From NCBI GenBank assembly GCA_903869265.1, contig CAIPYE010000017.1, forward strand, positions 372,001-436,000: a stretch of DNA of 64,000 bases. Direction: 5' to 3'. Below the pieces are notes generated by a model. The model did not search any database. It saw nothing but the letters and a program-made list of their open reading frames with translations, and was not told the DNA's origin. The translations under genes were made by a program, and so were the position numbers. Of the stretch, positions 24,863-34,136 are shown one piece after another. Each line of letters begins with the position of its first letter. The first letter of the stretch is position 1. Origin of the DNA: an uncultured delta proteobacterium (GTDB lineage Bacteria > Desulfobacterota > Desulfobulbia > Desulfobulbales > Desulfurivibrionaceae).

Positions 24863-26311
24863 TCATTCGCACCCCCTGCCTCTCAAGCCAAAAAAGAATT
24901 TGAACCCCTTGCGCACGGGTTCCGAAAATATTTTTTTGGCAAAAACCGCGCCGGCCACCTTTTTGTTGATTTCCCCCAAGGTGGGGTAGGGATGGATGGC
25001 CGAGGCAATCTTTGCCAACCCCATCCCGCCGTTCATCACCGCCACCCATTCGTTCAAGATCTCCCCAGCCTGGGGACCGAGAATCTGAACGCCAAGAGGT
25101 TTTCCCCTGCGGCCGAGCAGCAGCTTGATCTTCCCGACACTTTCTCCCTCGGCCAATCCCCGGTCGTTGTTTCGGAACTCCTCGCTCCAGACCGTGTAGT
25201 CGATCCCGGCTTTTCGGGCGCTTTTTTCGTTCAAGCCGATGGAGGCCAGGCCCGGATGGGTATAGGTACACCAGGGCACCAGGGTGTAATCGGCTTTTTT
25301 CGGCAGATGAAAAACCGCGTTGCTCAACACCACCCCGCCTTCATAACCGGCAACATGGGTGAACCGATAGCCGCCGATGACGTCGCCTGCACCATAGATA
25401 TGGCGGTGGCTGGTCCGCAGATGGCTGTTCACCGCGATCCCGTTATGATTGAAAGGGATATCTATTTTTTCAAGACCAAGACCCTCCACATTTGGGACGC
25501 GGCCAAGGGCGACCAGAATCGCCTCGGTCTTGAGGGCCATGGTTTCGCCGGTCGCAGTCTTCACCACCACCTCCCGCTCGCGTCCCAGATCACCCACCCG
25601 GAGCACCGCAGCGTTCAGCAGAAAGGTTACGCCCTCCTCCTCCAACGCCTGCTGGACGATATCGGCCATATCCCGGTCTTCCTTGCTTAAGATCTGGCCG
25701 CTGCGCTGGATCACCGTTACTTTGGTGCCGAGTCGGCAGAAGGCCTGCGCCATTTCCACACCAATGGGACCGCAGCCGAGGATGATCATCGAGTCGGGCA
25801 GCTTTTCCAGGGAGAAGAGGTCGCGGTTGGTCAGGTAGGGCGTTGTCGCTAGACCCTCGATGGCAGGGATGTCCGGGGATGAACCGGTGGCGATGACCCA
25901 GGCGCGGGCGGAAATGGTTTTGCCGCCCAGGCCAATGGCGTGTTCGTCGGTGAAAACCGGGCTGCCGAATTCGACCCTGGCGCCGAGCTTGCAAAACCGA
26001 GCCACCGAGTCGTGCTCTTGAATGGTACTTATCACCGAGTTGATCCGGGCGGAGACCTGCCGGAAATCCACCGCAGGCGGGGTAATAGCCGGTAGGCCGA
26101 AGTTAGGCCCGTTCTTCATAAGATGGTAAACATGGGCGGTCTTGATCAGGGTCTTGCTCGGCACGCAGCCATAGTGGAGGCAGTCGCCCCCAAGCGCCGC
26201 CTCTTTCTCCACCAACAAGGTCTTGGCCCCAAGCTGCGCTGCGCCGGAAGCCACCGTGAGCCCCGCAGCTCCGCCGCCGATGATGCCCAGATCATAATCA
26301 TAGTCTGCCAT
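24863..26311 (-). CDS. FAD-dependent pyridine nucleotide-disulfide oxidoreductase (mercuric reductase-like)
   Basis: The 482-residue flavoprotein has the FAD motif GIIGGGAAGLTVASGAAQLG, the redox-active pair in GGDCLHYGCVPSK, the NAD(P) motif ILGCGPIGVEMAQAF, and a dimerisation domain with HPYPTLGE. It resembles the MerA/dihydrolipoamide dehydrogenase group. It lacks an N-terminal heavy-metal domain and the C-terminal Cys-Cys pair of true MerA (it ends with a single Cys), so mercury reduction is unlikely. The start at 26311 has a GGAG ribosome site; an upstream extension to 26452 is unlike the family. Confidence 0.85.
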   Translation of the reverse strand: MADYDYDLGIIGGGAAGLTVASGAAQLGAKTLLVEKEAALGGDCLHYGCVPSKTLIKTAHVYHLMKNGPNFGLPAITPPAVDFRQVSARINSVISTIQEHDSVARFCKLGARVEFGSPVFTDEHAIGLGGKTISARAWVIATGSSPDIPAIEGLATTPYLTNRDLFSLEKLPDSMIILGCGPIGVEMAQAFCRLGTKVTVIQRSGQILSKEDRDMADIVQQALEEEGVTFLLNAAVLRVGDLGREREVVVKTATGETMALKTEAILVALGRVPNVEGLGLEKIDIPFNHNGIAVNSHLRTSHRHIYGAGDVIGGYRFTHVAGYEGGVVLSNAVFHLPKKADYTLVPWCTYTHPGLASIGLNEKSARKAGIDYTVWSEEFRNNDRGLAEGESVGKIKLLLGRRGKPLGVQILGPQAGEILNEWVAVMNGGMGLAKIASAIHPYPTLGEINKKVAGAVFAKKIFSEPVRKGFKFFFGLRGRGCE

Positions 26312-26516
26312 GCTGTTTTTTCTCCGTCTTGTCTGGTTTATGGCAGGGTTGGCTTGAGAATTTGCTGTTTCCATAGTAGGATGTGCCGCAGAATAGATAC
26401 GGCGAGTGGCGCAGCGTGCGCCCCCATGGGTTCTGGATAAAGTATACAGCATTATTCTGTCGGCAAGCCAAGATAAAACCAGCTGAGTTTGCAGCGACAG
26501 TGCATTAGGAGCTGAG

Positions 26517-27653
26517 ATGAAGAAAAAAGCATTGATTACCGGGGTGACAGGGCAGGACGGCGCTTATCTGGCGGAATTTCTCCTGGAAAAAGGCTACGAG
26601 GTCCATGGCATCAAGCGTCGCGCTTCCTCTTTCAATACCGATCGTATCGATCACCTGTATGAGGATCCGCATCAGTCCGGGCGAAAGTTCATTCTCCACT
26701 ATGGCGATATGACTGATTCCACCAACCTGATCCAGATTATTCAGAAAGTCCAGCCGGACGAATTGTACAATCTGGCGGCCCAGAGCCATGTGGCTGTCTC
26801 TTTCGAGACTCCCGAATACACGGCCAATGCCGATGCCTTGGGAACCTTGCGGTTGCTCGAGGCCATCCGAATTTTGGAGCTTACCAAGAAAACCAAGTTT
26901 TATCAGGCCTCGACTTCGGAGCTGTTCGGCAAGGTGCAGGAGACACCGCAACGGGAAACAACCCCGTTTTATCCTCGCTCCCCCTACGCAGTGGCCAAGA
27001 TGTACTCTTATTGGATTTGCGTAAACTATCGCGAGGCTTACGGAATTTATGCCTGTAACGGCATCCTGTTCAACCACGAATCTCCGATCCGCGGCGAAAC
27101 ATTCGTGACCCGAAAGATCACTCGGGCGGCGGCCCGCATTGCCTTGGGATTGCAAGATTGTCTGCATTTGGGCAATCTTGAGGCAAAAAGGGACTGGGGA
27201 CATGCTAAGGATTATGTCCGCATGCAGTGGCTCATGCTCCAGCAAGAGAGTCCGGAGGATTACGTGATCGCCACGGGCGAACAGCATTCGGTGCAGGAAT
27301 TTTGTGGGTTTTCCTTTGCAGAGCTTGGGATTGGCCTGCGTTGGCAGGGCTCTGGCCTTGAGAAAATCGGGGTTATCGATTCTCTTGATACAACAAAGCT
27401 ACCCCAAGGGATCGCGAAGAAATCTCCGCAGGTGGGGGATACGATTATCCGGGTCGATCCTCGTTATTTCCGGCCCACCGAAGTGGAAACCCTCCTGGGT
27501 GACGCCACAAAAGCTCGGGAGAAACTAGGTTGGGTTCCAGAGATCGCTTTCATGGACATGGTGGCGGAAATGGTGCGTAAAGATTTGGCCGATGCGCAGC
27601 GTGATGCCTTGTGCCGGAAGGAGGGGTTCAAGACCTACCAGTATCATGAATAA
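26517..27653 (+). CDS. gmd: GDP-mannose 4,6-dehydratase
   Basis: The 378-residue short-chain dehydrogenase-type enzyme converts GDP-D-mannose to GDP-4-keto-6-deoxy-D-mannose. It shows [20 protein letters not shown] (nucleotide binding), [10 protein letters not shown], and the catalytic SPYAVAKMY with Tyr and Lys, plus [10 protein letters not shown]. Length is usual for the family. The next gene (fcl) overlaps by eight bases, so both steps of GDP-L-fucose synthesis are made together, presumably for cell-surface polysaccharide. Confidence 0.96.
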   Translation: MKKKALITGVTGQDGAYLAEFLLEKGYEVHGIKRRASSFNTDRIDHLYEDPHQSGRKFILHYGDMTDSTNLIQIIQKVQPDELYNLAAQSHVAVSFETPEYTANADALGTLRLLEAIRILELTKKTKFYQASTSELFGKVQETPQRETTPFYPRSPYAVAKMYSYWICVNYREAYGIYACNGILFNHESPIRGETFVTRKITRAAARIALGLQDCLHLGNLEAKRDWGHAKDYVRMQWLMLQQESPEDYVIATGEQHSVQEFCGFSFAELGIGLRWQGSGLEKIGVIDSLDTTKLPQGIAKKSPQVGDTIIRVDPRYFRPTEVETLLGDATKAREKLGWVPEIAFMDMVAEMVRKDLADAQRDALCRKEGFKTYQYHE

Positions 27654-28587
27654 AGAGGACAAGATTTATATCGCCGGGCATCGTGGTTTGGTTGGCGCCG
27701 CCATTGTGCGCCAGCTCCAGCGGGAGGGCTATTCCCAGCTCATTACCCGCATGCATGCCGAACTGGATTTGACAAGTCAGTCTGCGGTGCAGGAGTTTTT
27801 TGCCGCGGTGCGGCCCGATTATGTTTTTTTGGCGGCGGCCAAGGTGGGTGGCATTCAGGCCAACAACAGCTACCCGGCTGATTTTATCCGCGACAATCTG
27901 CAGATCGAACTGAATGTCATTGACGCCGCGTATAAAACTGGAGCGCAGAAGCTGCTCTTTTTAGGATCTTCCTGCATTTATCCAAAATTCGCGCCCCAGC
28001 CCATGCCGGAAGATTGTCTGTTGACAGGCCCCCTTGAGCCAACCAACGAATGGTACGCCATCGCCAAGATCGCCGGAATCAAGCTGTGTCAGGCATACCG
28101 GCGCCAGTATGGGTTTAACGCCATCTCTTTGATGCCCACCAATCTCTATGGCCCAGGGGATAATTTCCATCTCGCCAACTCCCATGTGCTCCCAGCCCTA
28201 ATCCGCAAATTTCATGAGGCGAAGACCAGCGTGGTCAAGGAAGTGGTTGTCTGGGGTACCGGTTCTCCGCGCCGCGAGTTTCTGCATGTGGATGATCTTG
28301 CTGATGCGGCTGTATTTTTGATGCAGGAATATGCAGGGGAGGAGATTGTCAATGTAGGGGTTGGTGATGATCTGACCATTGATGAGTTGGCCAATCTGGT
28401 CAGGGAGGTGGTGGGATTTGCCGGAGAAATCGTTTACGATGCCAGCAAGCCGGATGGGACTCCCCGCAAGCTTCTCGACGTGTCAAAGTTGACAAAACTT
28501 GGCTGGCAGGCGCACATTTCTCTGCGGCAGGGCGTTGAAGAAACCTACCGTTGGTTTTTGGAGAATCAGGATGCCTTCAGGAATTAA
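27646..28587 (+). CDS. fcl: GDP-L-fucose synthase
   Basis: The 313-residue epimerase/reductase converts the Gmd product to GDP-L-fucose. Conserved features are [14 protein letters not shown] (NADPH binding), GSSCIYP and the catalytic Tyr-Lys in [14 protein letters not shown] 27646 inside the gmd 3' end is chosen because [14 protein letters not shown] is the family N-terminus. Upstream in-frame codons would overlap gmd further. Confidence 0.96.
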   Translation: MNKEDKIYIAGHRGLVGAAIVRQLQREGYSQLITRMHAELDLTSQSAVQEFFAAVRPDYVFLAAAKVGGIQANNSYPADFIRDNLQIELNVIDAAYKTGAQKLLFLGSSCIYPKFAPQPMPEDCLLTGPLEPTNEWYAIAKIAGIKLCQAYRRQYGFNAISLMPTNLYGPGDNFHLANSHVLPALIRKFHEAKTSVVKEVVVWGTGSPRREFLHVDDLADAAVFLMQEYAGEEIVNVGVGDDLTIDELANLVREVVGFAGEIVYDASKPDGTPRKLLDVSKLTKLGWQAHISLRQGVEETYRWFLENQDAFRN

Positions 28588-28608
28588 TCCGTCTACGCCT
28601 GAACAGTG

Positions 28609-29283
28609 ATGGCGCAAAGTTGGATGCGCAATGCAGGGGGAAGCAAACCATTGCCGTCGTCTCCTGTCCTTTTTCTGCCCGGATGGGGATTTTCCGGACA
28701 AGTTCTCGATCTGGCAGAACAGCCTTCCCCGTGGGTACGACCGGTGGCCCCGCTGGACCCGGCCACTGCCCAGCCGGGGATTTTGGCCTTTCTTGCCGAA
28801 CAGCATCTTGATTCCGTCCAGCTTGTCGGTTGGTCCATGGGCGCTTCCTTGGCTTTTGATTTCGCCTGCGCTTTTCCAGAAAAGGTGGTGAAGCTTACCT
28901 TGATAGGCATGCGGGCCTCCTGGCCCCCCTCGGAAATCGTTGCCATCCGCCAGGGCCTTGCGGCCGACCCTCCGGCATTCCTGCGGGATTTTTACCGCAA
29001 AAGCGTTCTGGGCTATAAGAAAGAATACCGACGGTTTGTGGCGGAACAGCAGGAACCGCTTTTGGAATCTCTCGATATGCAGGTTCTTGATCGGGGTCTT
29101 GACTATCTGGGACAATGGCGTCTGCCTGTGCACGGGGTGCAATGCCCTGTTTTTTGCTGGCATGGGCGGCGGGATATCATCGCGCCGGTGACGGAGCAAG
29201 CTTTGATCCCCGGAGCTCGCACCACCATTATCGAGCATGGCGGGCATGCCCTGTTCCTCGACCGGGAGTTTGTTCCGTGCTGA
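28609..29283 (+). CDS. Alpha/beta hydrolase, BioH-like pimeloyl-ACP methyl esterase
   Basis: A 224-residue alpha/beta hydrolase with the nucleophile elbow GWSMGA and a C-terminal HGGHALF holding the catalytic His; an Asp in WHGRRDIIAP is the third member. It overlaps bioC, which methylates malonyl-ACP, so removal of the methyl ester at the end of pimeloyl-ACP synthesis is the likely role (BioH function). It is shorter than E. coli BioH (256). GTG 28606 is an alternative start. Confidence 0.75.
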   Translation: MAQSWMRNAGGSKPLPSSPVLFLPGWGFSGQVLDLAEQPSPWVRPVAPLDPATAQPGILAFLAEQHLDSVQLVGWSMGASLAFDFACAFPEKVVKLTLIGMRASWPPSEIVAIRQGLAADPPAFLRDFYRKSVLGYKKEYRRFVAEQQEPLLESLDMQVLDRGLDYLGQWRLPVHGVQCPVFCWHGRRDIIAPVTEQALIPGARTTIIEHGGHALFLDREFVPC

Positions 29284-30056
29284 ACTCTCGGAAGCAGCGA
29301 ATCAGGCAACGGTTTTCCCGCGCCGCCATCACCTATGACGCCCATGCTGAGACGCAGAAGGACCTGGCTGCCCGGCTGCTTCGGGAGATACCCGCGTCCA
29401 GCAATCCGAAAAATATTCTGGAGATCGGCTGCGGAACCGGATATTTCACGGTGCTGCTTGCCGAGCGTTTTCCAGAGGCCCGCATCACCGCTCTGGATTT
29501 TGCCGAAGGCATGGTGCAGCAGGCCAGAAAGCGGCTGGGAGACAAGGGCAATGTTTCCGTGCTCTGCGAGGATGGGGAGCGGTTTCTGGTTGTCTGCCCC
29601 GGCACCTTTGATCTGATCTGCGCCAATTCCACCCTGCAATGGTTCGATGACCTCGGGGCGGCTCTGGGGCAGATTGGCCGTCTGCTCTCCACCAAAGGAT
29701 GTTTTGTCGGGGCGCTGTTTGGTCCCAGAACCTTCAGCGAGTTGGGCCAGGGATTGAGTCAGGTTTTTGGCCACGAGGTACAACTGCCGCCTCAGGGATT
29801 TCCAGGCGGGGAGAAACTGGAGGTCATGCTGGAGGGGATTTTTTCACGTTTTGCCGTGCAGGAAGAGAGCAGGATCAAAAACTATTGCTCGCTTCTAGAC
29901 CTGCTGGACCATATCCGTAAGACCGGAACCGGCGGCGGCCAACTGCCCGGCGCTTTGACCCGCGGGCGGCTGCGCCAGCTTGACGCCTGGTTTCAGACAA
30001 TCCATGGCGGGTACCCTGCCACCTATCAGGCTTTTGTCGTCAGGGGTGAGAAATGA
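29277..30056 (+). CDS. bioC: Malonyl-ACP O-methyltransferase
   Basis: A 259-residue SAM-dependent methyltransferase with motif I EIGCGTGYFTVLLAERFP, and the BioC-type N-terminus KQRIRQRFSRAAITYDAHAETQ. It primes pimeloyl-ACP synthesis for biotin. The start is GTG 29277, which overlaps the upstream hydrolase stop by seven bases; longer frames would lie inside that gene. Its stop overlaps bioD. Confidence 0.9.
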   Translation: MLNSRKQRIRQRFSRAAITYDAHAETQKDLAARLLREIPASSNPKNILEIGCGTGYFTVLLAERFPEARITALDFAEGMVQQARKRLGDKGNVSVLCEDGERFLVVCPGTFDLICANSTLQWFDDLGAALGQIGRLLSTKGCFVGALFGPRTFSELGQGLSQVFGHEVQLPPQGFPGGEKLEVMLEGIFSRFAVQEESRIKNYCSLLDLLDHIRKTGTGGGQLPGALTRGRLRQLDAWFQTIHGGYPATYQAFVVRGEK

Positions 30057-30742
30057 ACGCGATCTTTGTGGCCGGCACGGACACCAATGTGGGCAAGACC
30101 CAGGTCTGCGGATTGCTCCTTGATTTTCTGCGAAAAAACGGCAGCGATGCCGGGTATCAGAAATGGGCGGCCACCGGACCGGAATTTCCGCCTGCCGATT
30201 TGGAAGCGTGCCTGCGAATGGCGCAACTTCCGCTTCTCCCGGAGTTGGTCAACAGTCAGGTGGTCTATCATTTTTCCCTGCCTGCCTCGCCCCACCTTGC
30301 CGCCGAACAGGCAAGGGAGCTCATCGATCCGGAGCTGATCCGTGTCCGGTATCAGGAGATGCTGGCCTGCCATGATCTGCTCATTGTCGAGGGGGTTGGC
30401 GGGTTGCTGGTGCCGCTCAATCGGGAGTTGTTGCTGGTGGATTTGCTGCGGGAGTTGGAGATTCCTACTCTGGTGGTGGCGAAGAGCGGCCTTGGCACGA
30501 TCAATCACACCCTGCTTACCCTGGAGGCCCTGCGCCACAGGGGTATTCCTATTCTTGGGGTGGTGTTTTCCGATGGTGCAACCGAGGAAAATGAGCTGTT
30601 GGTTGAGGACAATATGCGCACCATCGCCGAAATGGGGCGGGTGCAAATCTTTGGCCGACTGCGGTGTTGTGTTGATCCTGTCCAAGCCCGGTTGGATTTT
30701 GCCCCGGTCGGTAAGGCGATTGCCCAGATGTTGAGGTTGTAA
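30053..30742 (+). CDS. bioD: Dethiobiotin synthetase
   Basis: The 229-residue P-loop enzyme carboxylates 7,8-diaminopelargonate to dethiobiotin. Motifs are GTDTNVGKTQVCGLLL (P-loop), the Lys in KWAATGPE and VEGVGGLLVPL. ATGA overlap with bioC. Genes for bioF, bioA and bioB are not in the window. Confidence 0.93.
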   Translation: MNAIFVAGTDTNVGKTQVCGLLLDFLRKNGSDAGYQKWAATGPEFPPADLEACLRMAQLPLLPELVNSQVVYHFSLPASPHLAAEQARELIDPELIRVRYQEMLACHDLLIVEGVGGLLVPLNRELLLVDLLRELEIPTLVVAKSGLGTINHTLLTLEALRHRGIPILGVVFSDGATEENELLVEDNMRTIAEMGRVQIFGRLRCCVDPVQARLDFAPVGKAIAQMLRL

Positions 30743-30754
30743 TTGTCTGGAGCC

Positions 30755-30973
30755 TTATTTTTGGTAGCAGCCTTTGCCTTCGCGGCTTTCCTGCACCCCG
30801 AGTTTCTTGAGGATCATGGCCAGCGGGCAGAACTTGCTGAAGCCGTACTGAAAGAGGTTGGCTCCGACAAAGGCGGTGAAAAAGTACCAGTAGGGGTGAA
30901 CCCAGGTGCCCAGGGCCAGGCTGATCAGGATGAAGGCACCGGCAAAAACATGAACCCAGTCCGTGATGATCAT
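30755..30973 (-). CDS. DUF2892-type inner-membrane protein
   Basis: A 72-residue protein with two hydrophobic segments (about 7-24 and 28-44) and the DUF2892 pattern WVHPYWYFFTAFVGANLFQY followed by CPLAMILKKLG. Related proteins occur beside rhodanese or ArsR regulators. It lies 31 bases downstream of the ArsR-type gene on the same strand, and probably forms an operon with it. Function unknown. Confidence 0.8.
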   Translation of the reverse strand: MIITDWVHVFAGAFILISLALGTWVHPYWYFFTAFVGANLFQYGFSKFCPLAMILKKLGVQESREGKGCYQK

Positions 30974-31004
30974 GAGGGAGTCTCCTTGGTGGTATGGCCC
31001 GGGA

Positions 31005-31292
31005 TCAGGAAACCTGACAGAAGAGTTCCCGCATGGTTTTGATCAATTCGGTCACCCTCCCTTCCGCGATCCGGTTGAAAATGAAATTGGCATCCTTGCG
31101 GTAGGCGATGATCCCCTGGTTGCGGAGAATGGAGAGATGCTGGGAGACATTGGCATTGGTGGTGTGCACCTCTTTGTGGAGATCGCCCACGGTCATTTCC
31201 TTGTCCTGCAAGAGACAGAGGATCTTCAGGCGGATGGGGTGCGACATGGTCTTGAGGAGTTTGGCGATGTCCTCGATATGATTGTCCTGCAT
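31005..31292 (-). CDS. ArsR-family transcriptional regulator
   Basis: A 95-residue winged-helix repressor: LLKTMSHPIRLKILCLLQDKE and the recognition region VHTTNANVSQHLSILRNQGI. The recognition helix lacks the paired Cys of the classic arsenic site; single Cys residues occur at about 26 and 92. The partner gene is the DUF2892 protein, so sulfur or redox sensing is possible. It probably represses its own operon. Confidence 0.88.
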   Translation of the reverse strand: MQDNHIEDIAKLLKTMSHPIRLKILCLLQDKEMTVGDLHKEVHTTNANVSQHLSILRNQGIIAYRKDANFIFNRIAEGRVTELIKTMRELFCQVS

Positions 31293-31363
31293 GGAGCTGT
31301 TTCCTTACCTGAATTTAAGCTGTTACTTTAATCCTGCGTCGTCGTGTCTGTAAACAGAAAAAA

Positions 31364-32176
31364 TTACCCCTTCTTGCCCCGTGTCACCCGTACGGGATCA
31401 TCCACCTCTGCTCCAAGAATCCTGGCAGCACTCCCATTGGTTACTGCCAGTTCAAGGTAGCCGCGGCTGCCGATGAGCGCCAGAACCTGTCCGTTTAGCC
31501 CTGCGGCGTAAGCGCTTGCCAGCCCGGTCACTTGCTGCTGCTTATGAAAGATCTGGATGGAAGCCGGATCGGCAGTCAGCTCGGCAAGATCACGCTGGTG
31601 GATATTCGTAGTCAGGTTGCCGAAATGATCGATGTGGATCACGGACCCGGCTATGTTGCCATGAATCCGATCAATTTGCAAGGCGGGGGATGCAAGTTTT
31701 ATAAGTTTTTCCTTAAACGTCCGGGTACCAAGGCTGGAGAGCCCGGCGCCATTGGCCAGGGCCGCCGCGACTGGGGCGAGAATATCGCGGCCATGGAAGG
31801 TCGTGCTGAGCGGAGCAAGATAACGTTCCTGGCAATCAATACAGATTGCTTCTTTAAAGAGAGGCTCATGCAGAAAGGGAGTCAGGATGCCGTTGTCCGG
31901 CCCCAGAAAAACCTGGCCCATGGCTCGGACCGCAATGAGACGCCTGTTTGTGCCCACCCCAGGATCGACAATGGCCAGATGGATGGTGTCCTTGGGAAAA
32001 TACGGGGCTGCCGCCTGAAGAATAAAGGCCCCCTGCCGAATATCCTGGGGTCGGATGGTGTGGCAAAGGTCGATGAGGCTGGCCTGCGGCGCCAGGCCGG
32101 CCACGACCCCCTTGAGCACGCCGACGTATTCATCTTCCAGGCCGAAATCCGTGGTCAGGGTGATAATGGCAGACAT
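31364..32176 (-). CDS. SAM hydroxide adenosyltransferase (DUF62 family)
   Basis: A 270-residue member of the DUF62 family, with TLTTDFGLEDEYVGVLKG at the N-terminus and AIVDPGVGT and DNGILTPFL downstream. These enzymes split S-adenosylmethionine to adenosine and methionine using water-derived hydroxide and are related to fluorinases. ATG 32176 has GAGG upstream; an in-frame TTG at 32191 is less likely. It overlaps or abuts the deacetylase gene upstream, in a minus-strand run of four genes. Confidence 0.87.
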   Translation of the reverse strand: MSAIITLTTDFGLEDEYVGVLKGVVAGLAPQASLIDLCHTIRPQDIRQGAFILQAAAPYFPKDTIHLAIVDPGVGTNRRLIAVRAMGQVFLGPDNGILTPFLHEPLFKEAICIDCQERYLAPLSTTFHGRDILAPVAAALANGAGLSSLGTRTFKEKLIKLASPALQIDRIHGNIAGSVIHIDHFGNLTTNIHQRDLAELTADPASIQIFHKQQQVTGLASAYAAGLNGQVLALIGSRGYLELAVTNGSAARILGAEVDDPVRVTRGKKG

Positions 32177-32187
32177 GGCGTCATCCC

Positions 32188-33153
32188 TCAATGGACAAGG
32201 CGGGAAACCCCGACCATGTCGGTGCGGGTGCGCAGCTGGGTCTGGTACCGGCGCAGCGCCTCCAGCGTGGCCGGATTGGGGTGGCCGATGCCTATGGCCT
32301 GGCCATGCTCCCCGGCGAGTTTGACAAGGAGGTCGAGCTGGGCAAGGATCTTGTCCGGGTTTTGGTCGTTGTCGAGGAAAACGGTGCGGCGTTCCGCCTT
32401 TATGCCCATTTCACGGGCAAGGTCATAGGCAACGCTGTTGGCTGCGGTTACGCTGTCCAGGAAAAAAAGGTTGCGCGCCTGCACCATGGCCAGCAGGGTC
32501 CGCATGGCCTGGGGGTTGGCGGTGAAGCGGGAGCCCATGTGGTTGTTGACCCCGATGGCTTTGGGCACCGCTTGCAGGTCTTCGCGGAAAATGGCTTTCA
32601 TGGTTTCCGGGTCCATGGCTGTGGTCAGGGTGCCGGGGCCTGGATTCCATTTTGGGTCCATGGGCTCAAGGGGTAGGTGGAGGAGGATGTCTCGTCCCCT
32701 GGCTTGGGCCTCCTTTTGCAGCTCCTCGGAAAAAGGGGTGGAGGGCAGGAAGGAGAAAGAGAGGGGAAGGTCAAGGGCGAGCAGAGCCCTGCCGGTGTTC
32801 TGGCGGTTGCCCATATCATCAATGACAATGGCCACAAGGGGTCTGCCCGCAAGAGGTGTTTTCTCTGTTTTCCTGCTACGGATTGCGACCGGGGGGGCTT
32901 GCTGGGGCAGGGAAGGTTCTTCGTAGAGAGGGGCAGGCAGCTCGGCTTTCTGGTGCAGGGGTTTTTTCTTGGCCTGTTCGCTCAGGATGGGCAGCGTGAT
33001 TTTCCTTGGCGTGGTTGGATAGAGGACCATGAAATAGAATCCTGCGGCCAGGGTTGATGCTACAAAAAGAAACAGACAGAAGAGGCCAACGCGGCGGCCG
33101 GTCTTTTTTTTTGCCCCTTTCCGGGCGGGTTTTTTTTGGGAAATCTTGGGCAT
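32188..33153 (-). CDS. Divergent polysaccharide deacetylase family protein
   Basis: The 321-residue protein has a basic N-terminus, a membrane anchor (LFCLFLFVASTLAAGFYFMV, about 24-43), a Pro/Lys linker and a polysaccharide-deacetylase-like domain with AIVIDDMGNRQ, LHLPLEPM, and NNHMGSRFT, and a conserved HPNPATLEAL near the C-terminus. The family is the divergent DUF610-type deacetylase group; substrate unknown, probably a periplasmic glycan. It lies three bases from the prenyl synthase gene. Confidence 0.85.
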   Translation of the reverse strand: MPKISQKKPARKGAKKKTGRRVGLFCLFLFVASTLAAGFYFMVLYPTTPRKITLPILSEQAKKKPLHQKAELPAPLYEEPSLPQQAPPVAIRSRKTEKTPLAGRPLVAIVIDDMGNRQNTGRALLALDLPLSFSFLPSTPFSEELQKEAQARGRDILLHLPLEPMDPKWNPGPGTLTTAMDPETMKAIFREDLQAVPKAIGVNNHMGSRFTANPQAMRTLLAMVQARNLFFLDSVTAANSVAYDLAREMGIKAERRTVFLDNDQNPDKILAQLDLLVKLAGEHGQAIGIGHPNPATLEALRRYQTQLRTRTDMVGVSRLVH

Positions 33154-33155
33154 GG

Positions 33156-34136
33156 TTATTTGTCCCGGCTCAAAACATAATGGGCCAGACCGATCAGAGG
33201 CTCTTTGGCCGGGGCCTCGCCAAAAATGGCCAGCCCGGAAAGAGCTTGGGCAAGGAGCGCTTCGGCCTGCGCCCTGGCCAGAGAAAATCCTTGATATTTT
33301 TCCATCAGGGTGTGGGCCAAGGGCAACTGCTGGCTGCGTTCCTGCGGCGTCGCCTGGAGCAGCCCAAGCAGCACCTCGCGATCGTTGGCTTCGGCCCGAG
33401 CTAGGGTCTTGATCAGGGGCAGGGTCATCTTGCCCTCCTGGAAATCGTTGCCCACCGCCTTGCCGGTTTTAGCCGGATCTCCGAGATAATCCAGCAGGTC
33501 GTCAACGATCTGGAAGGCCAACCCCAGGTTGGTCCCATAGGTGCGCAGGGCGAGCCGTTGCTCGCTGGAACCCTGGTTGTGACCAATGCCCGCCTCGCAG
33601 GCCGCGGCAATGAGGGCGGCGGTTTTGCCCATCAGAACCTGGAAATATTTCTCTTCGGAGATCAGGCTTTCCTGGGCGTTGTGCATCTGCATAAATTCCG
33701 ACTCGACCATCGCGGCGGTGGCGCGGCCGATCAGGGCCATGGCTGCGGGGCCGCCCACCTCGCTGGCCAGGGCCATGGCATGGGCATGCAGATAATCCCC
33801 GGCCAGGATGACCGGCTCCATGCCCCAGATGGTGTTGGCGGTTTTCGCCCCCCGCCGCAGGGTGGCATGGTCGATGACATCGTCGTGCAGGAGGCTTGCC
33901 GCGTGGAGATACTCAAAGGAGATGGCCAACCGGGCGGTATCGGGGGGAGGATTGCCGACCAGGCTTGCGGCCAAAATGGTGAGCAGGGGGCGGATGCGTT
34001 TCCCCCCCTGGAAGATGGCATGGCGGATGATCTCGGCCAGGAGCGGACTTTCGACGATGGCCAGGTCTTCTTCCATCACCGCGTCGATCCGGAGAGCCTT
34101 TTCTTTGAAGACGGCAAGCAGCTCACCGTTGGTCAT
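33156..34136 (-). CDS. Polyprenyl (octaprenyl-like) diphosphate synthase
   Basis: The 326-residue trans-prenyltransferase has the two Asp-rich motifs, DDVID (in HDDVIDHATLRRG) and DDLLDY (in QIVDDLLDYLGD), and GGKRIRPLL. It makes a long-chain prenyl diphosphate, probably the quinone side chain. ATG 34136 overlaps the upstream helicase stop by four bases. Confidence 0.92.
   Translation of the reverse strand: MTNGELLAVFKEKALRIDAVMEEDLAIVESPLLAEIIRHAIFQGGKRIRPLLTILAASLVGNPPPDTARLAISFEYLHAASLLHDDVIDHATLRRGAKTANTIWGMEPVILAGDYLHAHAMALASEVGGPAAMALIGRATAAMVESEFMQMHNAQESLISEEKYFQVLMGKTAALIAAACEAGIGHNQGSSEQRLALRTYGTNLGLAFQIVDDLLDYLGDPAKTGKAVGNDFQEGKMTLPLIKTLARAEANDREVLLGLLQATPQERSQQLPLAHTLMEKYQGFSLARAQAEALLAQALSGLAIFGEAPAKEPLIGLAHYVLSRDK

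Noticed and set aside
24863-26311. Mercuric reductase
   Set aside because: The heavy-metal domain and the C-terminal Cys-Cys pair are missing and no mer genes are nearby; called only as a MerA-like disulfide reductase.
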